From Candidatus Mycobacterium methanotrophicum (lineage in GTDB: Bacteria; Actinomycetota; Actinomycetes; Mycobacteriales; Mycobacteriaceae), in contig NZ_CP097321.1 of NCBI RefSeq assembly GCF_023515995.1, forward strand, positions 1 through 64,000: DNA of 64,000 bases, read 5' to 3'. The number at the start of each line of letters is the position of its first letter. Positions within the stretch are counted from its first letter, which is position 1. Below, piece by piece: positions 40,788-50,417 of this stretch. Below the pieces are notes generated by a model. That model saw only the letters and a program-made list of their open reading frames with translations. It did not search any database and had not been told where the DNA came from. A program made the position numbers and the translations under genes.

Positions 40788-43700
40788 CTAACCGATTGGC
40801 GCAGTCTCTAAAGAACCCATCACCGGCGTTTGGATCACGTCCTGACCGTCGGCACTGAGCAGGATTCCCCGGCCGCGGGGCAGGCGGTTCAGACGGATGT
40901 TGAGCACCGGGCCCTCGTTGCGAAGACCGTCCATGACCAGGTTCGTTCCACCCGCCTCGTTGTTGAGCCGGGGCAGCGACTTACCCTGCCCCAGCGCACG
41001 ATTGGCTGTCACCATCGGGCAGGCCACCACCGAGTGGATGCCCAGCAGCGGCGCGTTGCCCCACTGGGGGGCTAACGGATCGAACCCCGCCGGCGCCGCA
41101 TTCATCACCGGCGCGTAGTCATCGACAAAGATGAAGATCTCCGGGCCGCTCCACCACGAACGCGCCCGCCGCTCTTCCATGGACTCGGTGCCTTTGAGCC
41201 GCCTGCGATGCATCGCACGCCCGATATCGCCCATCACCGGGGCCAGATCGGTCGGGTTGGTCACCAGCCCGGTGCGCGCGACGGGCCTCGTAATCCTTTG
41301 CTTCCCTGCTGCAGGGTTGCCCACGTCATAGTTGGGGTTAACAACTTCTTCTTGGCCTTCCCAGCGCAGGATGTAGTCATCCTCGATCGCGTCCAGCAGC
41401 GGGGATCCCTTGAGGTCAACGACAACAAACTTGACCTCCTCGGGAGTGAAACGGCTGGTCAGCGACTTCATGATGGCCGCCAGGAGATGCGTTTTCCCGC
41501 ATTTCGGGCCGCCGAACACGTTCAAATGGCGCCCGGACATGAAGTCCAACAGCACCGGCTCGAGGTTCTTCTCATACAGCCCGATCGGCGCCGTCCACGG
41601 CGATCCACGCCAGTCGGTCGGGACCTGTAGGCCGGCCGCCTCAATCCGCGCTGGTAGCACCCGCACCTGGCGCGCCGACTTGCCCTGCCATTGCGCGGTG
41701 ATATCGGCGACGGCGGCCGCCAGGCCGGCATCGTCGACCTCCTCGACGTCATCGAGGCGGGGCGCCCCGATCATCAGATGCAGCTGGCTAGCTAGATCAA
41801 GGGCGCGGCCTGGCACATCCCCGGGGATGGATTCGGCCAGCTTTTTGTTGCCCACCCCAGACAACTCGGGCTGGTTGAGCTTGAAATCGATTCTGGTGCT
41901 GAAACTTTGGTTCAGGCTACGGCCAAGTGTCGTGTACACCTGCAACGCGATCACCACATGCACACCGACAGCCAAGCCACTGTTGGTGAGCTCGGCGATC
42001 GCGGGCACGAGATCATCGTGATCTTCCCTGAACGCGTCGAACCCGTCGAGCAGCAGCAGCACATCACCGAACCCGTCATCGGGCATCGATCCCTCGGCAA
42101 CCTTGGCGCGGTAGCTGGCCATGCTCGAGATGCGGTGCGTTCGAAACATCACTGACCGCTTCTCGCGGACCTCGGCGACCTCGGCGATCACCCGCCCCAC
42201 CGCGTCCTGGTCACCGCGCAGCGCCACGCCCCCGACGTGCGGCAGCCCTTCTAGCGCCAACAATTTGCTATCGGCGCTGAAGTCCAGCCCATAGATCTGC
42301 AAACGCTCGGGGCTGTTGAGTTTCGCCGCCGCGAGCGCCAGCGTTTGCATCGCCACCGACTTGCCTGACCGGGAGCGCCCCAGCATCGCCAGGTTGCGCT
42401 CGGAAAGATCCACGCTGAACACCTGCTGGGCGTGCTTGAAAGGCACATCCAACAGGCCGATCGGCACGGTCAGGACCGCCTGGTCGCCAGCGACCAGGCC
42501 ACTGTCGGCGACCAGCCTGCCGACCGGGCGTGGACGCAACAGCGGCGGCAACCACAGTTTGTAGCAGTCCGGGCCCTGGCCGGCGAGCTGCTCGAGCACC
42601 ACCGCAGCCACCTCGGGCGCATTGTCGACTTCTTCGGCCGTTCGCTGCACCGGCGCAATCTCGTCTTTGTCGTCATCGTCACGTTGGCCAGGTATCGGCA
42701 CCGGTGTCACACTGAACGGCGCGACCCCGGTGATCCCGACGCCCGCGCCGCGCTCAGCACGCACCGCCAGCGGCTCATCAGGCGGGAAATACGCCTCATA
42801 GGGGTCGGCCGACCGGAAGTAACGGGGCTCGGCGCCACCCACCTTCAAATACGCTTCACCGGGCAATTCGAGGTAGTAGGCGTCCTTGGATTCGATCGCC
42901 GTCGCGGAATCCTGTGCGGTGGCGGTCTTCATCGCGATCTTCCAGCCACAGTTGGACAACATCTGCCCCACATTCACCCCGGTCAACGACTGTGTGGCAT
43001 TCAGCAGGCAGATCCGGTCCGACCGGCCCTGCCGCGCCAGATGCTCGTAGTCGTCTCTGAACTCAGGATGATCTTTAAGCAGCGCGGTGAACTCGTCGGT
43101 CACGATCAGCAACGTCGGAAACGGCGGAATCTTGGCCCCCCGCTCGCGGGCTTTCAGATAGCTACGCGCGTCCTTGAACTTCCTGCCGACAGTGGCGGTA
43201 CCCATATCGCTGCGCAGCCGCTGACGACGTTCCACTTCGCCGCGCAGCACCGCGCTGAGCCGATCGATCATGTCTTGGGAACTCAGATTGGAGATGATCT
43301 CCACCGTGTGGTGCAGCTTCTCGAAACCATCGAAAGTCGCTTCACCCTTGTAGTCGATCAACACCAGGTTCAATTCCTCAGGCGTGTGCCGCGCCACCAG
43401 CGCCAACAGCAGGTTGACCAGCAGCGTGGATTTCCCGGACCCGGTGTAGCCCAAGATGAGTCCGTGCGAGCCCATGCCTTGCTCAGCTTCTTCGGTGATC
43501 TTGAGTGACAACGGGGCTCCCACCTGATCCCAGCCCATCAGCGCGCGCATCCGATCGGCATCGCCCTCGGGATGGCGGCGCCACAGACCAGCGCCCATGA
43601 CCCCCACGTCATCGACCCCGTGCAGACCCGCCCACGACCGGACCACCTCCGCGGTCCCCGCCGATCGCAAGGCCGAGGCCTGCTGATCGGTCGCCGCCCG

Positions 43701-44912
43701 CCAGCGCGCCATCTGGCGCGCGATCTGACGCGCCTGGGTGACATCGACCGCATCGATACTGCTGAGCCAATACCTCAGCGGATCCTCTGCGCTACTACGC
43801 CGTTTCCGGGCCTGACCATCGGGATCGACTTGCACACGCGCACCCGTAACCTCAAGGCCATCCTCGTCGACCCCGCCGCGGCGCAGCACGGTCACCGCCT
43901 CCATCCCCTCGCCGCAACCCGGAATCGAGCGCGCCCCATCAGCGACGACGATCAGCCACGGTTTACTGCCGGTGAATTTTGCATCAGCGGCAAAATCGCC
44001 GCGGCCGGCCAGGATGTCAGCCAACCCGGCAGGGCCCTGCTCGGCGCTGTAGACCATGCGCTCGGTGCCCAGCGCGTCCCGCCGATGCGGGTTTTGGTTG
44101 TGCGGCAGCCATTTGATCCAATCCCAGCTCTGCGGGTCGTCGGTGATGACGGCGATCAGCACCAGGTTCGGCGGATGCAGCACGGCCAGCTGCAACAGCA
44201 TCGCCCGGATCAGTCCCGCCAGGTCACCGGTACCGACCAGTTGCACGGCGCGGTGGGTTTTGAGGTCAATGATCACCGGCATGTCCTCGACGGCCCGGTG
44301 AGCACGAAAAAATCTCTCGGCGGCGCCGCGGCATACCGGCTCGGTCACCTGCTCAGGCGGCGAGTCGGCCATACGCATCCCACCGCCCAGTTTCTGGCGC
44401 GCCACCCCGACTCGTGGGGCCAAAAAGTAGGTGGGGTCTTTGTCCGGGCGGGTCCGTTCCCACATCCGCGGCCCGCCGACCATCGCCGCTAACGCCGAAG
44501 GCGGTGGCGCGAAGTGCGCCAAGAAACTGTACTGTGCGCCGGCACGCTCGTGCACTTTGCCGCGAAGATTCGACAGCATCGCCAGGTATTTACGCCGAAT
44601 TGCGTTGATCTCCAGGGTTTTCGGCCCGCCGGCGTTGCCGTGCCCGCCCACCATGCCCGCCGCTGACAGCGCGAACATGATCGGAAAAATCAGCATCGTC
44701 GGGCTGGTGATTCTCCTGATGCCTGAGGCGAAGAAGATTCCCAGCATGCCCACGATAGCCACCACCATGATGAGCGGCACCAGCCGCTGGAACTTGCTGG
44801 GCGGCACAACCTCCTTGACCTCCGGTGGAGGCGGCACTTCGGTTTCCACGGCGATGTCTTTGGCCGACGGCGGCTCCACGGGCCGGCGCGGGATCCACGG
44901 CTGGATACTCAA
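40788..44912 (-). CDS. eccC: EccC, FtsK/SpoIIIE-type ESX motor ATPase
   Basis: 1374 aa in one chain (not split as in ESX-1). Two transmembrane segments lie near residues 45-85, a DUF domain follows, then three P-loop ATPase domains with GYTGSGKST, GRSRSGKSV and GGPKCGKTH. EccC recognises YxxxD-type signals and drives export. The start is a TTG at 44912 overlapping the eccB stop (TTGA) with GGAGGAAAGG upstream; no ATG fits. Confidence 0.9.
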   Translation of the reverse strand: MSIQPWIPRRPVEPPSAKDIAVETEVPPPPEVKEVVPPSKFQRLVPLIMVVAIVGMLGIFFASGIRRITSPTMLIFPIMFALSAAGMVGGHGNAGGPKTLEINAIRRKYLAMLSNLRGKVHERAGAQYSFLAHFAPPPSALAAMVGGPRMWERTRPDKDPTYFLAPRVGVARQKLGGGMRMADSPPEQVTEPVCRGAAERFFRAHRAVEDMPVIIDLKTHRAVQLVGTGDLAGLIRAMLLQLAVLHPPNLVLIAVITDDPQSWDWIKWLPHNQNPHRRDALGTERMVYSAEQGPAGLADILAGRGDFAADAKFTGSKPWLIVVADGARSIPGCGEGMEAVTVLRRGGVDEDGLEVTGARVQVDPDGQARKRRSSAEDPLRYWLSSIDAVDVTQARQIARQMARWRAATDQQASALRSAGTAEVVRSWAGLHGVDDVGVMGAGLWRRHPEGDADRMRALMGWDQVGAPLSLKITEEAEQGMGSHGLILGYTGSGKSTLLVNLLLALVARHTPEELNLVLIDYKGEATFDGFEKLHHTVEIISNLSSQDMIDRLSAVLRGEVERRQRLRSDMGTATVGRKFKDARSYLKARERGAKIPPFPTLLIVTDEFTALLKDHPEFRDDYEHLARQGRSDRICLLNATQSLTGVNVGQMLSNCGWKIAMKTATAQDSATAIESKDAYYLELPGEAYLKVGGAEPRYFRSADPYEAYFPPDEPLAVRAERGAGVGITGVAPFSVTPVPIPGQRDDDDKDEIAPVQRTAEEVDNAPEVAAVVLEQLAGQGPDCYKLWLPPLLRPRPVGRLVADSGLVAGDQAVLTVPIGLLDVPFKHAQQVFSVDLSERNLAMLGRSRSGKSVAMQTLALAAAKLNSPERLQIYGLDFSADSKLLALEGLPHVGGVALRGDQDAVGRVIAEVAEVREKRSVMFRTHRISSMASYRAKVAEGSMPDDGFGDVLLLLDGFDAFREDHDDLVPAIAELTNSGLAVGVHVVIALQVYTTLGRSLNQSFSTRIDFKLNQPELSGVGNKKLAESIPGDVPGRALDLASQLHLMIGAPRLDDVEEVDDAGLAAAVADITAQWQGKSARQVRVLPARIEAAGLQVPTDWRGSPWTAPIGLYEKNLEPVLLDFMSGRHLNVFGGPKCGKTHLLAAIMKSLTSRFTPEEVKFVVVDLKGSPLLDAIEDDYILRWEGQEEVVNPNYDVGNPAAGKQRITRPVARTGLVTNPTDLAPVMGDIGRAMHRRRLKGTESMEERRARSWWSGPEIFIFVDDYAPVMNAAPAGFDPLAPQWGNAPLLGIHSVVACPMVTANRALGQGKSLPRLNNEAGGTNLVMDGLRNEGPVLNIRLNRLPRGRGILLSADGQDVIQTPVMGSLETAPIG

Positions 44913-46390
44913 CTTGCACCCTTTCCTCCGCCCAGGACCACTGCCAGCGGCGACGCTGGCACTGTGTCTTGGGCGACCATCGCTGCATCTTTGGACAATC
45001 CGGGTCCGCTGACCAGAATCGCTAACACCGACCACGGCGCCGCCAGAGGCGACGAGAGCCCCAAAGCTGTCGCCGGTGAGCTGCCCGGCGCTGAACCAGC
45101 GCTGTCGATCAGCCCGTAACGCACACCACGATCCGAGACCCACCAACGGGTTTCAGTCGCCGGCGACCGTGGATCCCAGCCAGTCGTGCTCACATAGAAG
45201 CCCCCACCGGGGGCGGCATACATCGATACGGTCGGCTTGGAAACCAAGTCGTGGCGCCACAGGCTGCGCTGCTGATCGGACAGCGGCAGCGCCGGCAAGA
45301 ACGCCAACACTTGCGACGCCTGTTGCTCGCCCGCGTTTTTCCGCCACTGCCAGCACGTCACTGGATCGTTGAGCGCGGCAACCGAATGCAACGGCTTGTC
45401 GGGAAACATCGAGGTATCCAGTCCCGGCGACGCGGCGGGAAGCCTCGCGACCAGGTCCTGTGACACGGTCGGCGCGACGCTGGCTCCAAATGCGTTGGTG
45501 TTACGCACCACCGACGCCATCACTTCGGGGATCTGCTGCACACCGTCTGCAAGGACCACATACCAGCTCACCGAATCAGCTTGCGGAACACGGAGAACCG
45601 AGCCGACCACCACACCGGGGGCGACCGGATACGGTGGCGGCGCACCGGCAGCCGGGATCACCGGCGACGCGATCGGGCGGCCCGCTGGAATAGCATTAAA
45701 CAAGTCCTTGCTGATCACGTCGATGACCGGGAAGCGAGCCAAGCCCAGCCCCAGGACAAGGGCGGTGTCAGAAACGTTAATCTGGCGTCGCACACCACTA
45801 TTCAATAGCCAGGTAGCCTGATCGGGCCCCAACACGATGCGGGCCGCCGACGGGTCGGCAACCAACGAGCGCTGTTGCGGGCCCGCGATCACCGCCGTAT
45901 GGGTATCGGGCAGCGCTGTGCCCGGCCGGTTGATCACATCGCAGGCGCTCCACACGGCGTCGGTCTGCGCCGGCTCGAACACCTGCTCAGGCGCCCCGGC
46001 GATACCGATCAGGGGACCTCGCGGCATGTCTTGCACTTCTTGCGGTTTGACCTGCGCGACCTTATCGGGGCTACCGATGATCAGCTGCGCCGACACTAAA
46101 TTCAGAACCGGGTACAGCTTGTCATCAATGGTGACATACAGCTGTGCTGCGCCGCGGGCCTGCACGATACGCGAATTATCCCGCAGGCCTTGCGGTTTAA
46201 AGTACGCCAGCGCGACCGCAGCCAGACAGATCAGCGCGACGAGCGCCACGCCCCCCATTTGGGCCATCGAGGTCGCGCGGGCGGGGTCGTGACGCATCGT
46301 GGTCTCAAACCTTGTCAATGCGTGGTTGAGTCGGGCCACCAGAAATTTGTAACCGCTGACCTGAAGCTTCGATGTGGGAATGAACGGCAT
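44909..46390 (-). CDS. eccB: EccB, ESX membrane/periplasmic component
   Basis: 493 aa. MPFIPTSKLQVSGYKFLVARLNHAL-type N-terminus, one transmembrane helix (about 46-63), then a large periplasmic domain. ATG 46390 overlaps the eccA stop by one base (TGATG). Confidence 0.9.
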   Translation of the reverse strand: MPFIPTSKLQVSGYKFLVARLNHALTRFETTMRHDPARATSMAQMGGVALVALICLAAVALAYFKPQGLRDNSRIVQARGAAQLYVTIDDKLYPVLNLVSAQLIIGSPDKVAQVKPQEVQDMPRGPLIGIAGAPEQVFEPAQTDAVWSACDVINRPGTALPDTHTAVIAGPQQRSLVADPSAARIVLGPDQATWLLNSGVRRQINVSDTALVLGLGLARFPVIDVISKDLFNAIPAGRPIASPVIPAAGAPPPYPVAPGVVVGSVLRVPQADSVSWYVVLADGVQQIPEVMASVVRNTNAFGASVAPTVSQDLVARLPAASPGLDTSMFPDKPLHSVAALNDPVTCWQWRKNAGEQQASQVLAFLPALPLSDQQRSLWRHDLVSKPTVSMYAAPGGGFYVSTTGWDPRSPATETRWWVSDRGVRYGLIDSAGSAPGSSPATALGLSSPLAAPWSVLAILVSGPGLSKDAAMVAQDTVPASPLAVVLGGGKGAS

Positions 46391-48330
46391 CAGACCAGCC
46401 CTCCCAGAATCGCGGCGAAATCCACGCCACTGCTACGGGATTCGCCGGACAACACCTTGTGCAGCGCACGAGCCATATCCGCTCGCGCGATCGTCATCAG
46501 CAAGTCCTGATCACCGTCACCGTCATCGCTTAACGCTTCATCGACGCGCACGTCACGATAGTCGGCGGCGTTCTCGAGTACTTTGCGGATGAACCTGCCG
46601 TTACCGACCAGGTCGATCGCGCTGCGCCGCGCAGTAGTGATCGCCGCCAACTGGTCTCGCGCATATCGCAATAACCCATCGCGGCGCTCAACGGCGATCT
46701 CATCCTCGGCTAAAGCCCTAAGCACGCCGGTAAGCAACTCGACCGGGTCAGCGTCGCGCGCACCGGTAGTGATCGCGGCCAGTTGTTCACAGGTGTGGCC
46801 GAGCAGCTCGACACTGTCGGCCGACAAAGTGTCATCGCGGCCGCCGGCCAGCGTGTGAGCGATCGCGATCAATTCATCGGGGCTGTAGGTGTTGAAGCGG
46901 AAGCGATGGGCGAACCTGCTGGTCATGCCCTCGTTGGTGGCCAGCAGCTGATCGATGTCTTCTTCGTAGCCGGCGATGATGACCACCAGGCGGTGCCGCT
47001 CATTTTCGATGAAGGTCAGCAACGTGTCGATGACGGCCTTGCCGAACGCGTCGGCGTTAGAGCCCTTGTTCTCGGCGCTGATCAGCGCGTAGGCCTCGTC
47101 GATAAACAACACGCCGTCGAGAGCTTTCTGGACATAGGCTTTCGTTTTGCCTTCCGATTCACCCAGATGCTCACCCACCAGCTCTTTACCCGAGACCTCC
47201 ACAACTTTGCTGGTCGACACAATCCCCAGCCCGCATAAAGTCTTGGCGATCACCTTGGCCACCGACGTCTTACCGGTCCCCGGAGGCCCGATGAAGATCA
47301 TGTGGTTGGCCGCCGCCGGCGTCTTCAACCCCAGGTTGCGCCGCTTTTCAGCCATCCTGATCCTCGACCGAAACGTGCGGACCTGATCTTTGAGCTCATA
47401 CATCCCCACCTGGGCTTCCAACTCGGCCGTCGCCTCGGCCAGCACCTCGGCGCGCGCCGCGGCTGCCCGCGCTTCGGCCAGGTCTGCAGCGCTGGGCCCG
47501 GTGGCCGGGTCCCACGGATCGGTGCGCTCAGCGATCGCCTCGGGTGTGGTGATCTGCAACCGCACCCCACTGTCGTCAAGGGCTGCGCTTACCTCAGCGG
47601 AGGGGGCCACCGCATTGACCTGCCGCAGAAGATCTTTGGCCGTATCCTCTTGGCGGCGCTCCCGGGCGATCAACGCCGAATACCATTGCGCAGCCGGCAC
47701 CGCCTCAGACAATGTGTCCTGCTCGGCCACCGCACGCAAATGGGTGTCGGCCTCATCGAGCCGGCCAAGCCGCGCCAACGAAATCCCCACCGCCAAATCC
47801 GCGGCCACCTTGAGTGCGGCATCCTTATCGAACAACCGCATCTGCCCGGTCACCGTGTCGATCACATCGGGCCACCGTTCGCACCGGTAATACACGGCCG
47901 CCTTGACCCACTCGGTCACCGCCGTCGGCGATGCCTCACCCAACGTATCGATGGCCTCGGCATAGTCTGGACGACTCCCCATCGCCAACGCGCTGGCCAA
48001 CGCCGCCGCCAACGACGACTGGTCATAGATCGGCTGCTCGAGCCCCACGATGCCCATACCGATGTCGAAACGGGCCCACAGCTGGGCCGCGTTAATCCCC
48101 ATCCGGTTGACCTGCGCGTGCATCTGCTGCCGGCACCGCCACGCCTTGTACAGCGTGCCAGAAGCCTTGTCACCGCACAGGATTCGGCCCAGCCACGCAT
48201 CACACATCACCGGATCCAGCTCGGTGGCCTCCTTGAAATAGGTCAGCGCCTGCTGCTGATCGGCACGACCCCCATCAATGATCCCCAACGCCGCCACACC
48301 GGCTTCGTAATTGTCGGTTGCCGTGCTCAC
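46390..48330 (-). CDS. eccA: EccA, cytosolic AAA+ ATPase of ESX
   Basis: 646 aa. N-terminal TPR-like helical domain (about 1-280), then an AAA+ domain with Walker A GPPGTGKTS, Walker B VLFIDEAYAL, and sensor/arginine motifs (GMTSRFAHRFRF). EccA is thought to process or release substrates and chaperones. The start is a GTG at 48330 overlapping the espH stop (GTGA). Confidence 0.9.
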   Translation of the reverse strand: MSTATDNYEAGVAALGIIDGGRADQQQALTYFKEATELDPVMCDAWLGRILCGDKASGTLYKAWRCRQQMHAQVNRMGINAAQLWARFDIGMGIVGLEQPIYDQSSLAAALASALAMGSRPDYAEAIDTLGEASPTAVTEWVKAAVYYRCERWPDVIDTVTGQMRLFDKDAALKVAADLAVGISLARLGRLDEADTHLRAVAEQDTLSEAVPAAQWYSALIARERRQEDTAKDLLRQVNAVAPSAEVSAALDDSGVRLQITTPEAIAERTDPWDPATGPSAADLAEARAAAARAEVLAEATAELEAQVGMYELKDQVRTFRSRIRMAEKRRNLGLKTPAAANHMIFIGPPGTGKTSVAKVIAKTLCGLGIVSTSKVVEVSGKELVGEHLGESEGKTKAYVQKALDGVLFIDEAYALISAENKGSNADAFGKAVIDTLLTFIENERHRLVVIIAGYEEDIDQLLATNEGMTSRFAHRFRFNTYSPDELIAIAHTLAGGRDDTLSADSVELLGHTCEQLAAITTGARDADPVELLTGVLRALAEDEIAVERRDGLLRYARDQLAAITTARRSAIDLVGNGRFIRKVLENAADYRDVRVDEALSDDGDGDQDLLMTIARADMARALHKVLSGESRSSGVDFAAILGGLV

Positions 48331-48689
48331 GCCGAGTACCTCCTGGCGAACTCCGCTGTTTCCATGTCCTGGTATTCCTCCGGTGTCGGCAGCTTTTGCA
48401 CACGCCGGTAAAACCGATCCATCCGATCAGTATTGCGGCCCTGCGCGGCTAGCGATGCCAGCGAGAACAGCCGCAACTCCATGCGGTACTTCTCCCGCGC
48501 AAGCCGAGCCAACATCACGATTTCGCGTCCCAATTCGTCCTCACCGAAAGCCAGCGCGTCCTCGTCGAGCATCAACGCGCTCACTTCCCCCCGGCCATCA
48601 CAACTGACCCCAACCGTGCCCGCCGGGTTGTACACCGAGAATTCCCGCGTGTAGAACTCTTCGATGTCTGGTAAGACGCTCTCGGTCAC
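48327..48689 (-). CDS. espH: EspH-like ESX-associated protein
   Basis: 120 aa. Matches EspH of ESX-1 in its core: FSVYNPAGTVGVSCDGRG, a helical EDELGREIVMLARLAREK and LPTPEEYQDMETAEFARRY at the C-terminus. Gene order (espH directly before eccA) also matches ESX-1. It lacks the long acidic N-terminus of EspH. GTG start overlapping the upstream stop (GTGA). Confidence 0.75.
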   Translation of the reverse strand: MTESVLPDIEEFYTREFSVYNPAGTVGVSCDGRGEVSALMLDEDALAFGEDELGREIVMLARLAREKYRMELRLFSLASLAAQGRNTDRMDRFYRRVQKLPTPEEYQDMETAEFARRYSA

Positions 48690-50020
48690 GCCGTCACATC
48701 CCCGCCCGTATCCTGTTGTCCGCCAATCGTGTTGAGAATCGACACGATCTCACCCAACTCCGGATGTCCCGGCGCCACCGCCAGCCCACGACGCGCGTAG
48801 CCCAGCGCCTGCTCCCGGTCCCCGCTATGGCGCGCGGCCAGCTCCCGACACACCTGGGCAGCCACGGCGGCCATCCCCGGCATCTGCGCGACGGCCCAGG
48901 ACGGCGGCTCGTTGCCGAACAGCGGTCCATCCACCAACTGCGCCGCACGCTCGAGTGCGTCCGTCGACGCCGCCGACGGGTCTGATCCGATCAACGCACG
49001 AAATTGCGCCCAGTCGCTGTCGATATCGATGCGATATCCGTCGTCGGTGGCGACCGGTTGCAGACCGCGGCGCCGCATTTTGCTCATCGCCACATGGAAG
49101 CTTTTCGACCGTTCGGTCCCGTAGAGCAGCTGGCACAGCTCCGCGGTAGGTATTGGTTGCAGGATCGCGATAGCGCCGATGATCTGCTGCTGCATCGGCT
49201 GCAGCGCAACACCATCGCTGTCGGTGACCTCGAACCGACCGAACACCGTCATCCGCCCGCCATCACCAGCAACCGATACCGCAGCCTCTCCTTCGCCCGG
49301 ATCGCCGGACTCCTCGCTGTCGAACGTATCCGCCACCGTGACCGGTGCACTGTCACCACGGGATCCGGCCCCCGCGACATCGCCGTCACCAGGGGACCCG
49401 TCCGCTGCGACATCGCCGTCATCAGGCGATCCGGCCCTCGCGACATCGCCGTCATCGACGCCGGCGGCGGGCGTTCGAAGTGGGCGCACCGGCCACGACG
49501 TCCCCGCTGCCAGCACATCAACCCAGCCCGGCGCCGCCCCGTCCACCAACGGGTCAGCGACCACCACGGTCGCGTCGGGATTCTCACTGAGCCGCACACC
49601 GGCCAGCGACCCACCGTCGCCCTCGGCGCCCTGCACACGGCCCTGCATAAGCCAATTGCCGATCAACTCGCCTCTGCCCCGGCAGCACACCCCGATTTCG
49701 TCGATGGCCAACACGTTCACCGCAACCACCGCACGCTCACCGACACCGACAACCACCAGGACCGGGTCCGCCGAGCCATCACGCAACCCCGGTTCGCTGC
49801 CCCGCGGCGCACTAAACCAGCCCGGTTGCCCGGCTGGCTGCCACGGAGCCCCGAGCCGGCCGGGGTCCGCCGAGAACGTCACCCGAACCCACTCAGCATC
49901 CACACACACCACCACGACGCGCGCCGAGGTCAGCGAATGCACCCCACCCAGCAGCCGCCGCACCGAACCAGTCAAGCATTCACCGACCAGCTCGGCCGGC
50001 GCGATCGCGGGAGCGCTCAT
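48686..50020 (-). CDS. SARP/BTAD-type protein in the ESX operon
   Basis: 444 aa. Residues 1-170 are a domain I do not recognise. A linker (about 185-225) has tandem DDGDVARAGS-like repeats. The C-terminal part is a SARP-like winged helix (MTVFGRFEVTDSDG...QPMQQQIIGAIAILQPIPTAELCQLLYG) followed by a TPR-like BTAD region. It occupies the position of espG in chromosomal loci, and no espG-like gene is found. ATG overlaps the espL-like stop (ATGA). Confidence 0.6.
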   Translation of the reverse strand: MSAPAIAPAELVGECLTGSVRRLLGGVHSLTSARVVVVCVDAEWVRVTFSADPGRLGAPWQPAGQPGWFSAPRGSEPGLRDGSADPVLVVVGVGERAVVAVNVLAIDEIGVCCRGRGELIGNWLMQGRVQGAEGDGGSLAGVRLSENPDATVVVADPLVDGAAPGWVDVLAAGTSWPVRPLRTPAAGVDDGDVARAGSPDDGDVAADGSPGDGDVAGAGSRGDSAPVTVADTFDSEESGDPGEGEAAVSVAGDGGRMTVFGRFEVTDSDGVALQPMQQQIIGAIAILQPIPTAELCQLLYGTERSKSFHVAMSKMRRRGLQPVATDDGYRIDIDSDWAQFRALIGSDPSAASTDALERAAQLVDGPLFGNEPPSWAVAQMPGMAAVAAQVCRELAARHSGDREQALGYARRGLAVAPGHPELGEIVSILNTIGGQQDTGGDVTA

Positions 50021-50409
50021 ACCGCCGAGCCTTCACCCGTTGCTTCGTGGTCGTCGTTGCCGATGCTGTGTTCGTCGGGGGCCTCAGCCCACAGCGCTGG
50101 GCCAAGATCTGGCGCGGCGGCGTGCGCGGCCTCACGACGGCGATCCTCCAGCACGGCATAGCATTCCCGCACTCCCGACATGACGAGCTCCCCCAACTCC
50201 TCAGCGCGGTACCGCTGCACGACTCCCTCGCCGAGGTACACGTCGGTCAGCGCACCCCATCCGTCGATCTCGGGCATCACCTCGGGTTCATCAGGGGCGG
50301 CGCGGCGCACACGCAGGTTGTCAAACGCCGCGGCCTCGATAGCGCCCAGCGCGTCACTAAGGCGCTTGCTGTCGGCCAAGAATTGCTCTACCTGAGGATG
50401 AAAAGCCAT
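50017..50409 (-). CDS. EspL-like (YbaB-fold) protein
   Basis: 130-aa protein resembling EspL of ESX-1, a YbaB/EbfC-fold protein: an N-terminal helix (FHPQVEQFLADSKRLSDAL), a beta-core (GWGALTDVYLGEG) and a C-terminal helix (VMSGVRECYAVLEDRRREA). ATG 50409 with AGGGGTGCGG upstream is preferred over a GTG two codons earlier. It lies between the EspK-like substrate and the SARP-like gene. Confidence 0.65.
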   Translation of the reverse strand: MAFHPQVEQFLADSKRLSDALGAIEAAAFDNLRVRRAAPDEPEVMPEIDGWGALTDVYLGEGVVQRYRAEELGELVMSGVRECYAVLEDRRREAAHAAAPDLGPALWAEAPDEHSIGNDDHEATGEGSAV

Positions 50410-50417
50410 CCGCACCC

